Below are positions 7,699 through 15,703 of a stretch of DNA of 27,404 nt, piece by piece (position 1 is the first letter of the stretch; every line of letters begins with the position of its first letter). The notes under the pieces are model-generated. The model had not been told where the DNA came from and made no database searches. It saw only the letters and a list, made by a program, of their open reading frames with translations. The DNA lies in the NCBI GenBank assembly GCA_021848765.1, contig JAJZTU010000008.1:1-27404 (forward strand). Reading direction: 5' to 3'. The position numbers and the translations under genes were made by a program. This stretch comes from Bacillota bacterium (GTDB lineage Bacteria > Bacillota > GCA-003054495 > Carboxydocellales > JAJZTU01).

Positions 7699-7974
7699 GT
7701 GTTCCTGGTCAGTGATAAGATTGTGGCCGGTATGGCCTTATTGAGAATGCTCTCAGGTCTGATTGAGCTAACTGCTGCCTTGCTCATGCTAAAGCTTGGC
7801 AGGGTAGAGAGTGCTTTTAAAATCAATGCTGCCCTGGCTATGATTGGGCCAACTATCATGATACTTGTTACTACTCTCGGACTGGTTGGGTTATCCGGGA
7901 AAATATCGTACCAGCGAATGGCGGTTATCTTTTTAGGAGTGGTATTTATATTCGCCGGGATGCGCAAAAATTAG
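7699..7974 (+). CDS. yqhV: YqhV family (DUF2619) small membrane protein
   Basis: A 91-residue membrane protein with about three hydrophobic segments (approx. residues 5-32, 44-65 and 73-88) and the sequence style of Bacillus YqhV/DUF2619 (KIVAGMALLRMLSGLIELTA near the N-terminus). In Bacillus yqhV sits next to the spoIIIA sporulation operon; here it stands alone, divergent from the MFS gene and 80 bases upstream of miaB. The start is the GTG at 7699 with AAAGGTGGGG just upstream at slightly short spacing. No function is established for the family. The opposite-strand frame over the same bases is a shadow. The family call rests on remembered sequence similarity. Confidence 0.75.
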   Translation: MFLVSDKIVAGMALLRMLSGLIELTAALLMLKLGRVESAFKINAALAMIGPTIMILVTTLGLVGLSGKISYQRMAVIFLGVVFIFAGMRKN

Positions 7975-7994
7975 AAGCCCGACTCATTTGTTTT

Positions 7995-8024
7995 TTGTTT
8001 CATTTTCCTCTTCTGTGATATAAT
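7995..8024 (+). promoter_or_regulatory. SigA-type promoter for miaB-ylbF
   Basis: TTGTTT (7995-8000), an 18-base spacer and a perfect TATAAT (8019-8024). This lies 31 bases upstream of the miaB ATG and just after the yqhV stop, so miaB does not depend on read-through. Confidence 0.6.
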
Positions 8025-8055
8025 AATACAAGATTTGCTTTGGAGGAAAAGGAAA

Positions 8056-9375
8056 ATGCCGCAAAAGTACCATCTTGAGACGTTCGGATGCCAGATGAAT
8101 GAAAGAGATACCGAAATCCTGGCCGGTATGCTGGAAGAACTGGGTTATCAACCAACAGAAAACGAAAGAGATGCCGATATTATCATTCTGAATACCTGCT
8201 GTGTGCGGGAAACTGCTGAAAACAAAGTATGGGGCCGAATTGGGGAACTTACCCACACCAAAAGCAGGAATCCTGAGGTCATTCTGGGAATCTGCGGCTG
8301 TATGACCCAGCAGGTGGAAGTAGCCGAAAAGATTCGCCAGAAAGCACCGCACATGGATTTGATATTTGGTACTCATAACATCCATCAACTGCCGGATTTG
8401 ATCCAAAGGGTAAAAACCAGTAAAAAGGCTGTTTTAGAGGTCTGGGAAAGGGAAGGAGAGATTGTGGAAAATCTCCCCACCCGGCGTGAAGATGGGTTGA
8501 AAGCCTTTATTACCATCATGTATGGGTGCAATAATTTCTGTACATATTGTATCGTTCCCTACGTCAGGGGGCGGGAACGGAGCCGCCTGATTCCGGATAT
8601 CAAGGCGGAAATTACTCAACTTGCCCGGGAGGGTTACAAGGAGATTACTCTGCTTGGCCAGAATGTGAATTCTTACGGCAAGGATCTCGAACCCCGGGTG
8701 GAGTTTGCAGATTTGCTTTGGGAGCTAAATAAAATCGGGGATATTTACAGGCTGCGCTTCACATCTTCCCATCCCAAGGACTTAAGTGACCGCCTGATTG
8801 AGGCCATGGCCGGGGCGGAGAAGGTTTGTGAACATATTCATCTTCCTGTACAGGCGGGTAGTAACCGGGTTTTAAAAGCCATGAACCGTAACTATACCCG
8901 TGAGCACTATCTTGAACTCATTCATAAGTTGAGGGAGGCAGTGCCGCAGATTGCTATTACCACTGACTTGATTGTGGGTTTCCCGGGTGAGACTGACCAG
9001 GACTTCAGAGATACTATGGACCTGCTGGAAAGAGTCAGATATGATGCGGCCTATACCTTTGTGTACAATAAGCGGTCCGGGACACCGGCAGCGGATCTGG
9101 CCGATCAGGTGCCGGATGAGGTAAAAAAAGCAAGGATTCAAGAGCTGATCACCCTGCAAAATTCCATTTCCCTCGCTAAGAACCGGGAAGAAATTGGACA
9201 GCGGGTCGAGGTACTGGTAGAGGGACCAAGCAAGACTAACGAATCGAAACTTACCGGTCGGACAAGAAGCAATAAAGTTGTAGTTTTCACCGGAAATCCT
9301 GACTTAAAAGGCAAGCTGGCAACAGTAAGCATTGACGATGCTAAAACTTGGCATCTGGAAGGCAAACTGATATAA
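8056..9375 (+). CDS. miaB: tRNA-2-methylthio-N6-dimethylallyladenosine synthase MiaB
   Basis: A 439-residue methylthiotransferase that converts i6A37 to ms2i6A37 in tRNAs reading UNN codons, using two [4Fe-4S] clusters and S-adenosylmethionine. The N-terminal UPF0004 domain has ETFGCQMNERD (Cys12), NTCCVRE (Cys48) and ICGCM (Cys82), the likely ligands of the auxiliary cluster. The radical-SAM motif Cys158-x3-Cys162-x2-Cys165 lies in YGCNNFCTYC. A C-terminal TRAM domain follows (roughly 375-435). Length is standard. The ATG at 8056 has GGAGG at nine-base spacing; a TTG seven codons upstream lies before that site and is rejected. The partner enzyme MiaA, which makes the i6A substrate, is encoded downstream in the same window (18401-19351). 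The ylbF gene follows after 48 bases and ends at a terminator, so these two probably form one operon. Confidence 0.97.
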   Translation: MPQKYHLETFGCQMNERDTEILAGMLEELGYQPTENERDADIIILNTCCVRETAENKVWGRIGELTHTKSRNPEVILGICGCMTQQVEVAEKIRQKAPHMDLIFGTHNIHQLPDLIQRVKTSKKAVLEVWEREGEIVENLPTRREDGLKAFITIMYGCNNFCTYCIVPYVRGRERSRLIPDIKAEITQLAREGYKEITLLGQNVNSYGKDLEPRVEFADLLWELNKIGDIYRLRFTSSHPKDLSDRLIEAMAGAEKVCEHIHLPVQAGSNRVLKAMNRNYTREHYLELIHKLREAVPQIAITTDLIVGFPGETDQDFRDTMDLLERVRYDAAYTFVYNKRSGTPAADLADQVPDEVKKARIQELITLQNSISLAKNREEIGQRVEVLVEGPSKTNESKLTGRTRSNKVVVFTGNPDLKGKLATVSIDDAKTWHLEGKLI

Positions 9376-9423
9376 TGGTCATACTAAGGTGTAAAAAGGC
9401 ACTTAAATTTGGAGGTGGAGTAA

Positions 9424-9813
9424 TTGTCATTAGTACTTAATAAAGCTAAGGAACTGGCTGAGGCCATTACCGAATGTCCCGAACTCCTGGCGTTACGGGA
9501 TGCAGAGATAGCTATGGGCAAGGATCCGGGGGCGCAAGAAATTATTGCCGAGTTTCAGGAAAAACAGCGGGAGTTTCAAGAGGCAGTGGCCGGTGGTAAG
9601 GAACTTACCACTGAACAGGAAGCCGCCAGAGATGCCTTAGAAGAAAAAATGGAAAACAACGAGTTTATCCGGGGATATTTTGAAGCCCAACAAAAACTGG
9701 AAAACCTGCTCCAAGCTGTGAACATGGTGGTTGGCCGGGCTATTTCGGGAGAAGATGTATCCGAATGCGGTCCTGGCTGTAGTAGCTGCGGCTCAGGCTC
9801 AGGATGCTGCTAA
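9424..9813 (+). CDS. ylbF: YlbF/YmcA family regulator with a cysteine-rich tail
   Basis: A 129-residue, mostly helical protein of the YlbF/YmcA family. In Bacillus these proteins, with YaaT, form a complex that binds Fe-S clusters and promotes RNase Y-dependent RNA maturation, Spo0A activation, competence and biofilm formation. The body (about 1-112) is acidic and helical. The tail holds five cysteines, Cys115, 119, 122, 128 and 129, in a Gly/Ser-rich context (CGPGCSSCGSGSGCC), suited to metal or cluster binding. The start is a TTG at 9424 with GGAGGTGGAG upstream; no ATG or GTG is better placed. It follows miaB by 48 bases and precedes a strong terminator. The family call is confident; the Y-complex role is inferred from Bacillus. 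Confidence 0.85.
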   Translation: MSLVLNKAKELAEAITECPELLALRDAEIAMGKDPGAQEIIAEFQEKQREFQEAVAGGKELTTEQEAARDALEEKMENNEFIRGYFEAQQKLENLLQAVNMVVGRAISGEDVSECGPGCSSCGSGSGCC

Positions 9814-9832
9814 GGTAAAAACCGGTCAGCTC

Positions 9833-9862
9833 AGAACCCGTTCTTCGGAACGGGTTCTTTTT
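9833..9862 (+). terminator. Intrinsic terminator after ylbF
   Basis: An 11-bp perfect stem (AGAACCCGTTC 9833-9843 with GAACGGGTTCT 9848-9858) capped by a stable TTCG tetraloop and followed by a T run (9858-9862). It ends the miaB-ylbF unit and isolates mutS. Confidence 0.93.
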
Positions 9863-9887
9863 GTACCTCGAAGATGATTTTCTTCTG

Positions 9888-9896
9888 TGGTATAAT
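9888..9896 (+). promoter_or_regulatory. Extended -10 promoter for the mutS-mutL cluster
   Basis: TGGTATAAT combines a TG extension (TGnTATAAT) with a perfect -10 hexamer at 9891-9896. No clear -35 box lies at 17-18 bases, which is usual for extended -10 promoters. It is 33 bases upstream of the mutS start, after the ylbF terminator. Confidence 0.55.
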
Positions 9897-9929
9897 TAGG
9901 CTATCCGGCATAATGAGGAGGAACTGGCG

Positions 9930-12617
9930 TTGAGCAAGCTCACCCCAATGATGCAGCAGTACCTGCAAATCAAAAGGGAATACCCTGATGCTATTTTATT
10001 TTTCCGTCTGGGCGACTTTTATGAAATGTTCATGGAGGATGCTCTCCTGGCTTCCAAAGAACTGGAGATAACCCTCACCGGCAGGGAAGGCGGCGGGGAA
10101 GAAAGAGTACCCATGTGTGGCGTACCGTATCATTCCGCTGATGGATACATAGCCAGGCTTATCGATAAGGGTTATAAGGTTGCCATTTGCGAACAGGTTG
10201 AGGACCCCAAACAGGCTAAGGGGATTGTTAAGCGTGAGGTTATCCGGGTCATCACCCCGGGTACAGTTCTGGCCCATAATATGCTTGAGGAGAAAAGTAA
10301 TAATTACTTAGTATGCCTGGCCCTGCTGGATAACATGTGTGGACTGGCAGTTACTGATATATCCACCGGCCAGTTTCAGGTAACAGAAGTTACCACTGCC
10401 GGGGGAATGGGAAAATTACTGAATGAGGTTTCTAGATTAAAACCGGCTGAGATTTTGCTGGAGCCCAAGTTATGGGAGGATACTCCCCTAAGAGAAGCCC
10501 TCCGTAATGGAGGTAAACGAACTGTCAGTGTTTATAAACAATCTGCCTTTCAGATAAAAGAGGCGGAAAGCTGCCTCTGCCGGCATCTGAAGACCCAGTC
10601 CATAGATGGATTCGGGCTCAAGGACCGGGGGGCCGGGGTGAAGGCTGCTGGTGCTCTCCTGGACTTTTTACAGGAGACTCAGAAGCAGGAGTTGGGACAC
10701 CTTAACCGGATTGTGACCTATTCGACCGAGGAATACATGCTTCTGGACTCCGCTACCAGGCGCAATCTGGAACTTACGGCAACCCTGAGAGAGGGTTCCC
10801 TGAGGGGCAGCTTATTTTGGGTATTGGACAATACTGTTACCGCCATGGGTGCAAGGCTGCTAAAGAACTGGATTGAACAGCCTCTGATTCAAATCCAGGC
10901 CATTCAGAGCCGGTTGGACGCTACGGATGAGTTATTTCAGAACCATTTTTTACGGGAAGATTTACGTCAATTGTGCAAAGAGATTTATGACCTGGAACGC
11001 TTAACCGGCAGGGTGTCCTTTGGCAGCGCCAATGCCCGGGACCTTAATGCCTTAAAGGCTTCTCTGGCGGCGCTTCCCGGAGTTAAGTCTTTGCTGGAAC
11101 GGGCTCGCAGTACCAGGCTCAAGGAGTTGTACGGGTCCTTAGATACTTTGGCAGACATCCGCCAGCTCTTAGAGCAGGCCATCAACCCTGAGCCTCCCTT
11201 TTCCGTCCGGGAGGGAGGCTTAATTAAGACCGGCTACAATGCTGAGGTTGATAAGCTTCGAGCTGCCACCAAGGAGGGCAAGCAATGGATTGCCGGTTTG
11301 GAGGCCCGGGAGAAGGAACGTACGGGTATTAAATCCCTGAAGGTAGGTTATAATAAAGTTTTCGGTTATTATATCGAGATTACCAAATCGAACTACGACC
11401 TTGTCCCTCAGGACTATATCCGGAAGCAAACTCTGGCTAATGCTGAACGGTTTATTACTCCTGAGTTGAAGGAATATGAATCCCTCATCCTGGGTGCGGA
11501 GGACCGGGTTGTGGAGTTAGAGTACCAACTCTTCACCGAAATCAGGGAAAAGGTATCCGGTCAGTCCCGGCGCTTGCTGGAGGCGGCCAGGGTCATTGCC
11601 CGGTTGGATGCTTTGGCTTCCCTGGCAGAGGCCGCCATAAAAGGTAACTATAAAAAACCTCAAGTCAGGGACAGTGATGAAATTCATATTACCGGAGGCA
11701 GGCATCCGGTTGTAGAAAAGATGCTCCAGGGCGAGTGGTTTGTACCCAATGATACCCACATGGATAATGCCGGCAACCGGTTGATTGTTCTAACCGGCCC
11801 TAATATGGCAGGGAAAAGTACATATATGCGCCAGGTGGCCTTGCTGGTTTTAATGGCCCAGATTGGCTCCTTCATACCTGCAGACCAGGCCATTATCGGC
11901 ATTGTGGACAGAATTTTCACCAGGGTTGGAGCCAGTGATGATTTAGCCACAGGTCAATCTACCTTCATGGTGGAGATGAATGAGGTTGCCAATATCCTCA
12001 ATCATGCCACGGATAGAAGCTTGGTCATCCTGGATGAAATCGGAAGAGGTACCAGTACTTTTGACGGTTTGAGTATTGCCTGGGCGGTTGCGGAATATAT
12101 CCTAAACACCGAAAAAATAGGAGCAAAAACCCTTTTTGCTACCCATTATCATCAGCTTACCCAGTTAGCCGAGCATCACCAGGGTGTAAAAAACTGGTCA
12201 GTGGCCGTAAAAGAACAGGGCGAAGATATCATCTTCCTGCGCCAAATTATCCCTGGTGCAGCCGACCGCAGTTACGGAATTCAGGTGGCCAGGCTGGCAG
12301 GTTTGCCCAGAGAGGTAATTGACCGTGCCATTGAGCTTTTGCAGGTCTTAGAGCAACAGAAAGAACTGGAGGACAGTGTTCAAGAGGCGGCTGCCGCTAA
12401 AGCGTACGGACAGGCTAATCCTATGACCGCTACCCCTGATAAAAGTTCCCAGGTTAAACTTAATAGTAAAGGTGTCCACGATAAGCAGCTCAGCTTTTTC
12501 GTGGAAGAAAAATTTCACCCGGTGGTGGAGGACTTAAGGGGTCTGGAACTAATGAATATGACCCCCTTGCAAGCCCTGAATACCCTGTTTGAGCTGCAGA
12601 AAAAAGCCAGGGGGTGA
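9930..12617 (+). CDS. mutS: DNA mismatch repair protein MutS
   Basis: An 895-residue MutS1 that recognises mismatches and small loops and recruits MutL. The mismatch-contact Phe-x-Glu is Phe30-Tyr-Glu32 in GDFYEMF. Walker A is GPNMAGKST (623-631) and Walker B begins at Asp702-Glu703 in DEIGRGTSTF. The C-terminal region carries KQLSFF, which resembles the sliding-clamp binding QLSLF-type motif, followed by the tetramerisation-type C-terminus. The start is a TTG at 9930 with AGGAGG upstream, giving the expected MSKLTPMMQQY N-terminus. Length is normal. The stop is followed within 5 bases by the TTG of the hydantoinase-like gene, so mutS heads a packed operon that continues to mutL. Confidence 0.98.
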   Translation: MSKLTPMMQQYLQIKREYPDAILFFRLGDFYEMFMEDALLASKELEITLTGREGGGEERVPMCGVPYHSADGYIARLIDKGYKVAICEQVEDPKQAKGIVKREVIRVITPGTVLAHNMLEEKSNNYLVCLALLDNMCGLAVTDISTGQFQVTEVTTAGGMGKLLNEVSRLKPAEILLEPKLWEDTPLREALRNGGKRTVSVYKQSAFQIKEAESCLCRHLKTQSIDGFGLKDRGAGVKAAGALLDFLQETQKQELGHLNRIVTYSTEEYMLLDSATRRNLELTATLREGSLRGSLFWVLDNTVTAMGARLLKNWIEQPLIQIQAIQSRLDATDELFQNHFLREDLRQLCKEIYDLERLTGRVSFGSANARDLNALKASLAALPGVKSLLERARSTRLKELYGSLDTLADIRQLLEQAINPEPPFSVREGGLIKTGYNAEVDKLRAATKEGKQWIAGLEAREKERTGIKSLKVGYNKVFGYYIEITKSNYDLVPQDYIRKQTLANAERFITPELKEYESLILGAEDRVVELEYQLFTEIREKVSGQSRRLLEAARVIARLDALASLAEAAIKGNYKKPQVRDSDEIHITGGRHPVVEKMLQGEWFVPNDTHMDNAGNRLIVLTGPNMAGKSTYMRQVALLVLMAQIGSFIPADQAIIGIVDRIFTRVGASDDLATGQSTFMVEMNEVANILNHATDRSLVILDEIGRGTSTFDGLSIAWAVAEYILNTEKIGAKTLFATHYHQLTQLAEHHQGVKNWSVAVKEQGEDIIFLRQIIPGAADRSYGIQVARLAGLPREVIDRAIELLQVLEQQKELEDSVQEAAAAKAYGQANPMTATPDKSSQVKLNSKGVHDKQLSFFVEEKFHPVVEDLRGLELMNMTPLQALNTLFELQKKARG

Positions 12618-12621
12618 TAAT

Positions 12622-14337
12622 TTGATTATTGGAATAGATGTGGGTGGGACTTTTACCGATGCGGTACTCCTGGACAACCGGATGGGCAAGATATTAAATA
12701 CCGTCAAGGTTCCTACCCGGGCCAATAATCTCTTGGTTAGTTTGGAACAAGCTCTGGACGCAATCCTGGACGGGGTGGACCCTGGCCTGATTCAGCGGGT
12801 TAATCTCAGTACTACTATTGTGACCAATGTTCTTGCCGAAAAAAACTACAGTCCTGTCGGCTTACTGATCATACCGGGTCCGGGACTCCTTCCACCTCCC
12901 GTGGTTTTTGCCAAAAAGACTGCTGTACTTTCGGGAGCTATAGACCACCGGGGCAGAGTAACAGCACCGGTGAAGCCGGATGAAGTAACAGCAGCAATTA
13001 ATGAATTTCACAGTACCGGTATAGCTAAAGTTGCTGTGATTGGTAAGTTTTCCGTTCGCAACCACAGCCAGGAACTTGAGGTAGACCAGATTATCAGAAC
13101 TAAGTTTCCCCAGTGGAAAGTTGAAATGGGGCATCGCTGCGGTTCCCAGCTGAACTTTCCCAGGCGGGTGGTCAATACTGTTTTAACTGCAGCTACCAAA
13201 GAGTCCTATGGGGGTTTTGCCAGGGCCGTGCAGGAAGCTCTGACCCGGCGCAAACTTACAGCCCCGGTGATGATCCTGAAAGCGGATGGAGGCACTCTAC
13301 CCCTGGAGGAATCAATTGCTGCGCCGGTGGAGACCATTTTTTCCGGCCCGGCAGCCAGTGTTCTGGGAGCGCTGTCCCTGACCAACCCGGCAAAGACAGG
13401 GGTGGTGGTGGACATCGGCGGCACAACCACCGACCTGGCCCTGATCCTTTCCGGGCGGCCGCTGATGTCCTCCAAGGGTGTATCAGTAGCAGACAGTTTA
13501 ACCCAGGTACGCTCTTTTGCTATCACTGCACTTCCTGTCGGAGGGGATAGTCATGTCTGTGTGGAAAACGGAAAAATAGTTGTGCGGCCTGAGCGCCTTG
13601 GGCCTGCAGCTTGTGTGGGCGGACCTGTGCCCACTCCCACTGATGCTTTGAAGGTTCTGGGACAGGCAACAATCGGGAGTGCGGACCTGGCCCGTCAGGC
13701 TCTGAAAACTCTGGCCAGGGATAAAGCTGCCGGGACTCACGCTGCCGGAGATTTGATTTCCGTGGAAGAAGTGGCCCGGGAAATTATTGCTGCAGTTTGT
13801 CAGCTTATCAAACAGGGCATAGAGGACATGTTTAGGGCCTGGCAGGAGGAGCCGGCCTATCGAGTCTGGGAACTGCTCCAGGAAATTCCCGCTAGGCCTA
13901 AAACTATTATCGGAGTAGGCGGAGGCGCCCCGGGACTGGTGGAGCATGTTGCCGGTTCTCTTGGCTGCAGAGCGGTACTGCCCCCACATGGTCCGGTTGC
14001 TAATGCAATTGGTGCAGCTGTAGCCAAACCGACAGTGCGCATTTGCCTGCGGGCTGACACCGACCAGGGCCTTTACCATATTGATGAAGAAGGATATCAA
14101 GGTAGCTTATCCAACAGGCAATCCTGGGATGAAGAGGATATGGTAAATCTTGCCCGCACATGGGTGAACAAAAGGGCTGAACGCCTGGGAATACAAGGAG
14201 ATCCGGGTAGTATTGAGACCACCTGCCATGAGATATTTAACCTGGTGCGTGGACACATGACTGTGGGCGCCATTCACCACCTGATTCTGGAAACCCCGTG
14301 GCAGATAAGTCACTTCGTGGGAGGTGAAAAACCTTGA
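12622..14337 (+). CDS. Hydantoinase/oxoprolinase family ATPase (HyuA-like, short form)
   Basis: A 571-residue protein of the hydantoinase A/oxoprolinase family, ASKHA-type ATPases that activate cyclic amides or, as in acetone carboxylase, ketones. The N-terminal phosphate-binding motif is DVGGTFTD (6-13). A second one, DIGGTTTD, is at 264-271, and GVGGGAPGLVEH lies later in the protein. It is about 100 residues shorter than typical HyuA, and no HyuB-type subunit gene is adjacent, so classic hydantoinase activity is doubtful. The start is the TTG at 12622, with AGGGGGTGA spanning the mutS stop; upstream in-frame codons lie inside mutS. Its stop overlaps the TTG start of the deacetylase gene by four bases (TTGA), implying translational coupling. 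The substrate is unknown. Co-occurrence with an AcuC-like deacetylase inside the mut operon is the only clue to its role. Confidence 0.85.
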   Translation: MIIGIDVGGTFTDAVLLDNRMGKILNTVKVPTRANNLLVSLEQALDAILDGVDPGLIQRVNLSTTIVTNVLAEKNYSPVGLLIIPGPGLLPPPVVFAKKTAVLSGAIDHRGRVTAPVKPDEVTAAINEFHSTGIAKVAVIGKFSVRNHSQELEVDQIIRTKFPQWKVEMGHRCGSQLNFPRRVVNTVLTAATKESYGGFARAVQEALTRRKLTAPVMILKADGGTLPLEESIAAPVETIFSGPAASVLGALSLTNPAKTGVVVDIGGTTTDLALILSGRPLMSSKGVSVADSLTQVRSFAITALPVGGDSHVCVENGKIVVRPERLGPAACVGGPVPTPTDALKVLGQATIGSADLARQALKTLARDKAAGTHAAGDLISVEEVAREIIAAVCQLIKQGIEDMFRAWQEEPAYRVWELLQEIPARPKTIIGVGGGAPGLVEHVAGSLGCRAVLPPHGPVANAIGAAVAKPTVRICLRADTDQGLYHIDEEGYQGSLSNRQSWDEEDMVNLARTWVNKRAERLGIQGDPGSIETTCHEIFNLVRGHMTVGAIHHLILETPWQISHFVGGEKP

Positions 14338-15680
14338 ACCAGCAGACCGGGCTGATTTTTTTCCCCGCTTTTGACTGGTCACTTTCGGCAACCCATCCTG
14401 AACGGGAGGAAAGACTGCTGTATACCCGGGACCAGATTTTTGAAGAAGGAATTTTGGACCTTCCCCAGGTGGTTGAATACAAGCCCCGCTTAGCCACACC
14501 TAAGGATATTGCCCGTACCCATATCTGTATTCCTGACGTGGAAGCACAGGTGACTGAGGCACACCTGGCGGCCGCGGGAGCCGGCCTGGTGCTGGCCGAT
14601 GCCCTGATGAGCGGGGAGATCAAGAACGGGTTTTCCCTGGTGAGGCCTCCGGGCCATCACTCCATGCGGGTTGTCCATGGCAACAGGGGATTTTGCAATA
14701 TCAATAATGTTGCTGTCCTGGTGGACTACCTGCGGGCGAGGCATAAGGTACAGCGGGTTGCCATAGTGGATACAGACGTACATCACGGTGATGGTACCCA
14801 GGATATTTTTTACCATGACCCCAATGTCCTCTTTATTTCCTTTCATCAGGACGGCCGGACCCTGTACCCGGGCACCGGTTTCCCTGAAGAAATGGGCGGG
14901 CCGGCTGCCTATGGCCGGACTGTCAATATTCCCCTACCTCCGGGCACTTCTGATGAAGGCCTGCATTATGTACTGGACAATCTGGTCCTGCCAATACTCA
15001 GAGAATTTCAGCCGGATTTGATTATCAATTCTGCCGGTCAGGATAACCACTACAGTGACCCCCTGGGTGGCATGAAGATTTCTGCCCAGGGCTATGCCAG
15101 GATGGCTCAAAAGCTTCAGCCTGACCTTGCTGTGCTGGAAGGCGGGTATGCGGTGGAATCTGCGCTGCCTTATGTGAACTTGGGCATTATTATGGCCATG
15201 GCCGGGTTGGATTTTTCCGGGATCCGGGAGCCTGATTTTGACCCTGAGGCCCTCCGTCAGGATGCCCGCATTACCAATTATATTTCCCAATTGGTAGACG
15301 AAATCGGGCAACTGTGGTCTCGTCAGAGTAATAAGTCTCAGGAATTTACCCTAACCAACGGCTATTACCAGAGGACCAAACACCTCTTCTATGATACCTG
15401 TTTCATCAGGGAGGAACAGTTAGAGAAAGTCGCCTGCTGCAGCCAATGTGCAGGCCTTATGGATTTGGTTTCAGCCGCTAACCTGAATAAGGGGAGGGCA
15501 GGCAAGGTCAGAGCTCTGATTTTGCCTTTCCAAAGCTGTCCAGGTTGTCAGCAAGCAGCGGAAAATCTCTATAAACAGGCCAAAAAACAGGGTGGCTGGG
15601 AACACATCTACTTAAGTGACCGGTCCGGCGACCGCTACTTGCATTATGACGGGCTGGCAAAAAAAGCAAGAGAGTATTGA
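14334..15680 (+). CDS. Histone deacetylase superfamily (AcuC/HDAC-like) protein with a Cys4 C-terminal extension
   Basis: A 448-residue zinc amidohydrolase of the arginase/deacetylase fold; family members deacetylate lysines (e.g. acetyl-CoA synthetase in AcuC) or acetylpolyamines. Residues 1-330 carry the catalytic set: His108-His109 in PPGHHSM, Asp146 and zinc ligands Asp148 and His150 in VDTDVHHGDG, a third ligand candidate Asp237 in SAGQDNH, and Tyr272 in EGGYA. The 115-residue extension has Cys369-x2-Cys372 and Cys402-x2-Cys405, a pattern suggesting a small metal-binding module, plus Cys356 and Cys368. Standalone bacterial HDACs usually end near residue 310-380. The start is a TTG overlapping the preceding stop. 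mutL begins 23 bases after the stop. The family call is confident; its target and the role of the tail are unknown. Confidence 0.88.
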   Translation: MNQQTGLIFFPAFDWSLSATHPEREERLLYTRDQIFEEGILDLPQVVEYKPRLATPKDIARTHICIPDVEAQVTEAHLAAAGAGLVLADALMSGEIKNGFSLVRPPGHHSMRVVHGNRGFCNINNVAVLVDYLRARHKVQRVAIVDTDVHHGDGTQDIFYHDPNVLFISFHQDGRTLYPGTGFPEEMGGPAAYGRTVNIPLPPGTSDEGLHYVLDNLVLPILREFQPDLIINSAGQDNHYSDPLGGMKISAQGYARMAQKLQPDLAVLEGGYAVESALPYVNLGIIMAMAGLDFSGIREPDFDPEALRQDARITNYISQLVDEIGQLWSRQSNKSQEFTLTNGYYQRTKHLFYDTCFIREEQLEKVACCSQCAGLMDLVSAANLNKGRAGKVRALILPFQSCPGCQQAAENLYKQAKKQGGWEHIYLSDRSGDRYLHYDGLAKKAREY

Positions 15681-15703
15681 GAATATTAATGGGAGAAGAA
15701 AAA

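Noticed and set aside
13498..14100. Long antisense frame (200 codons) across the hydantoinase-like gene
   Set aside because: It mirrors the third-position bias of the real gene and has no start site or recognisable protein features.
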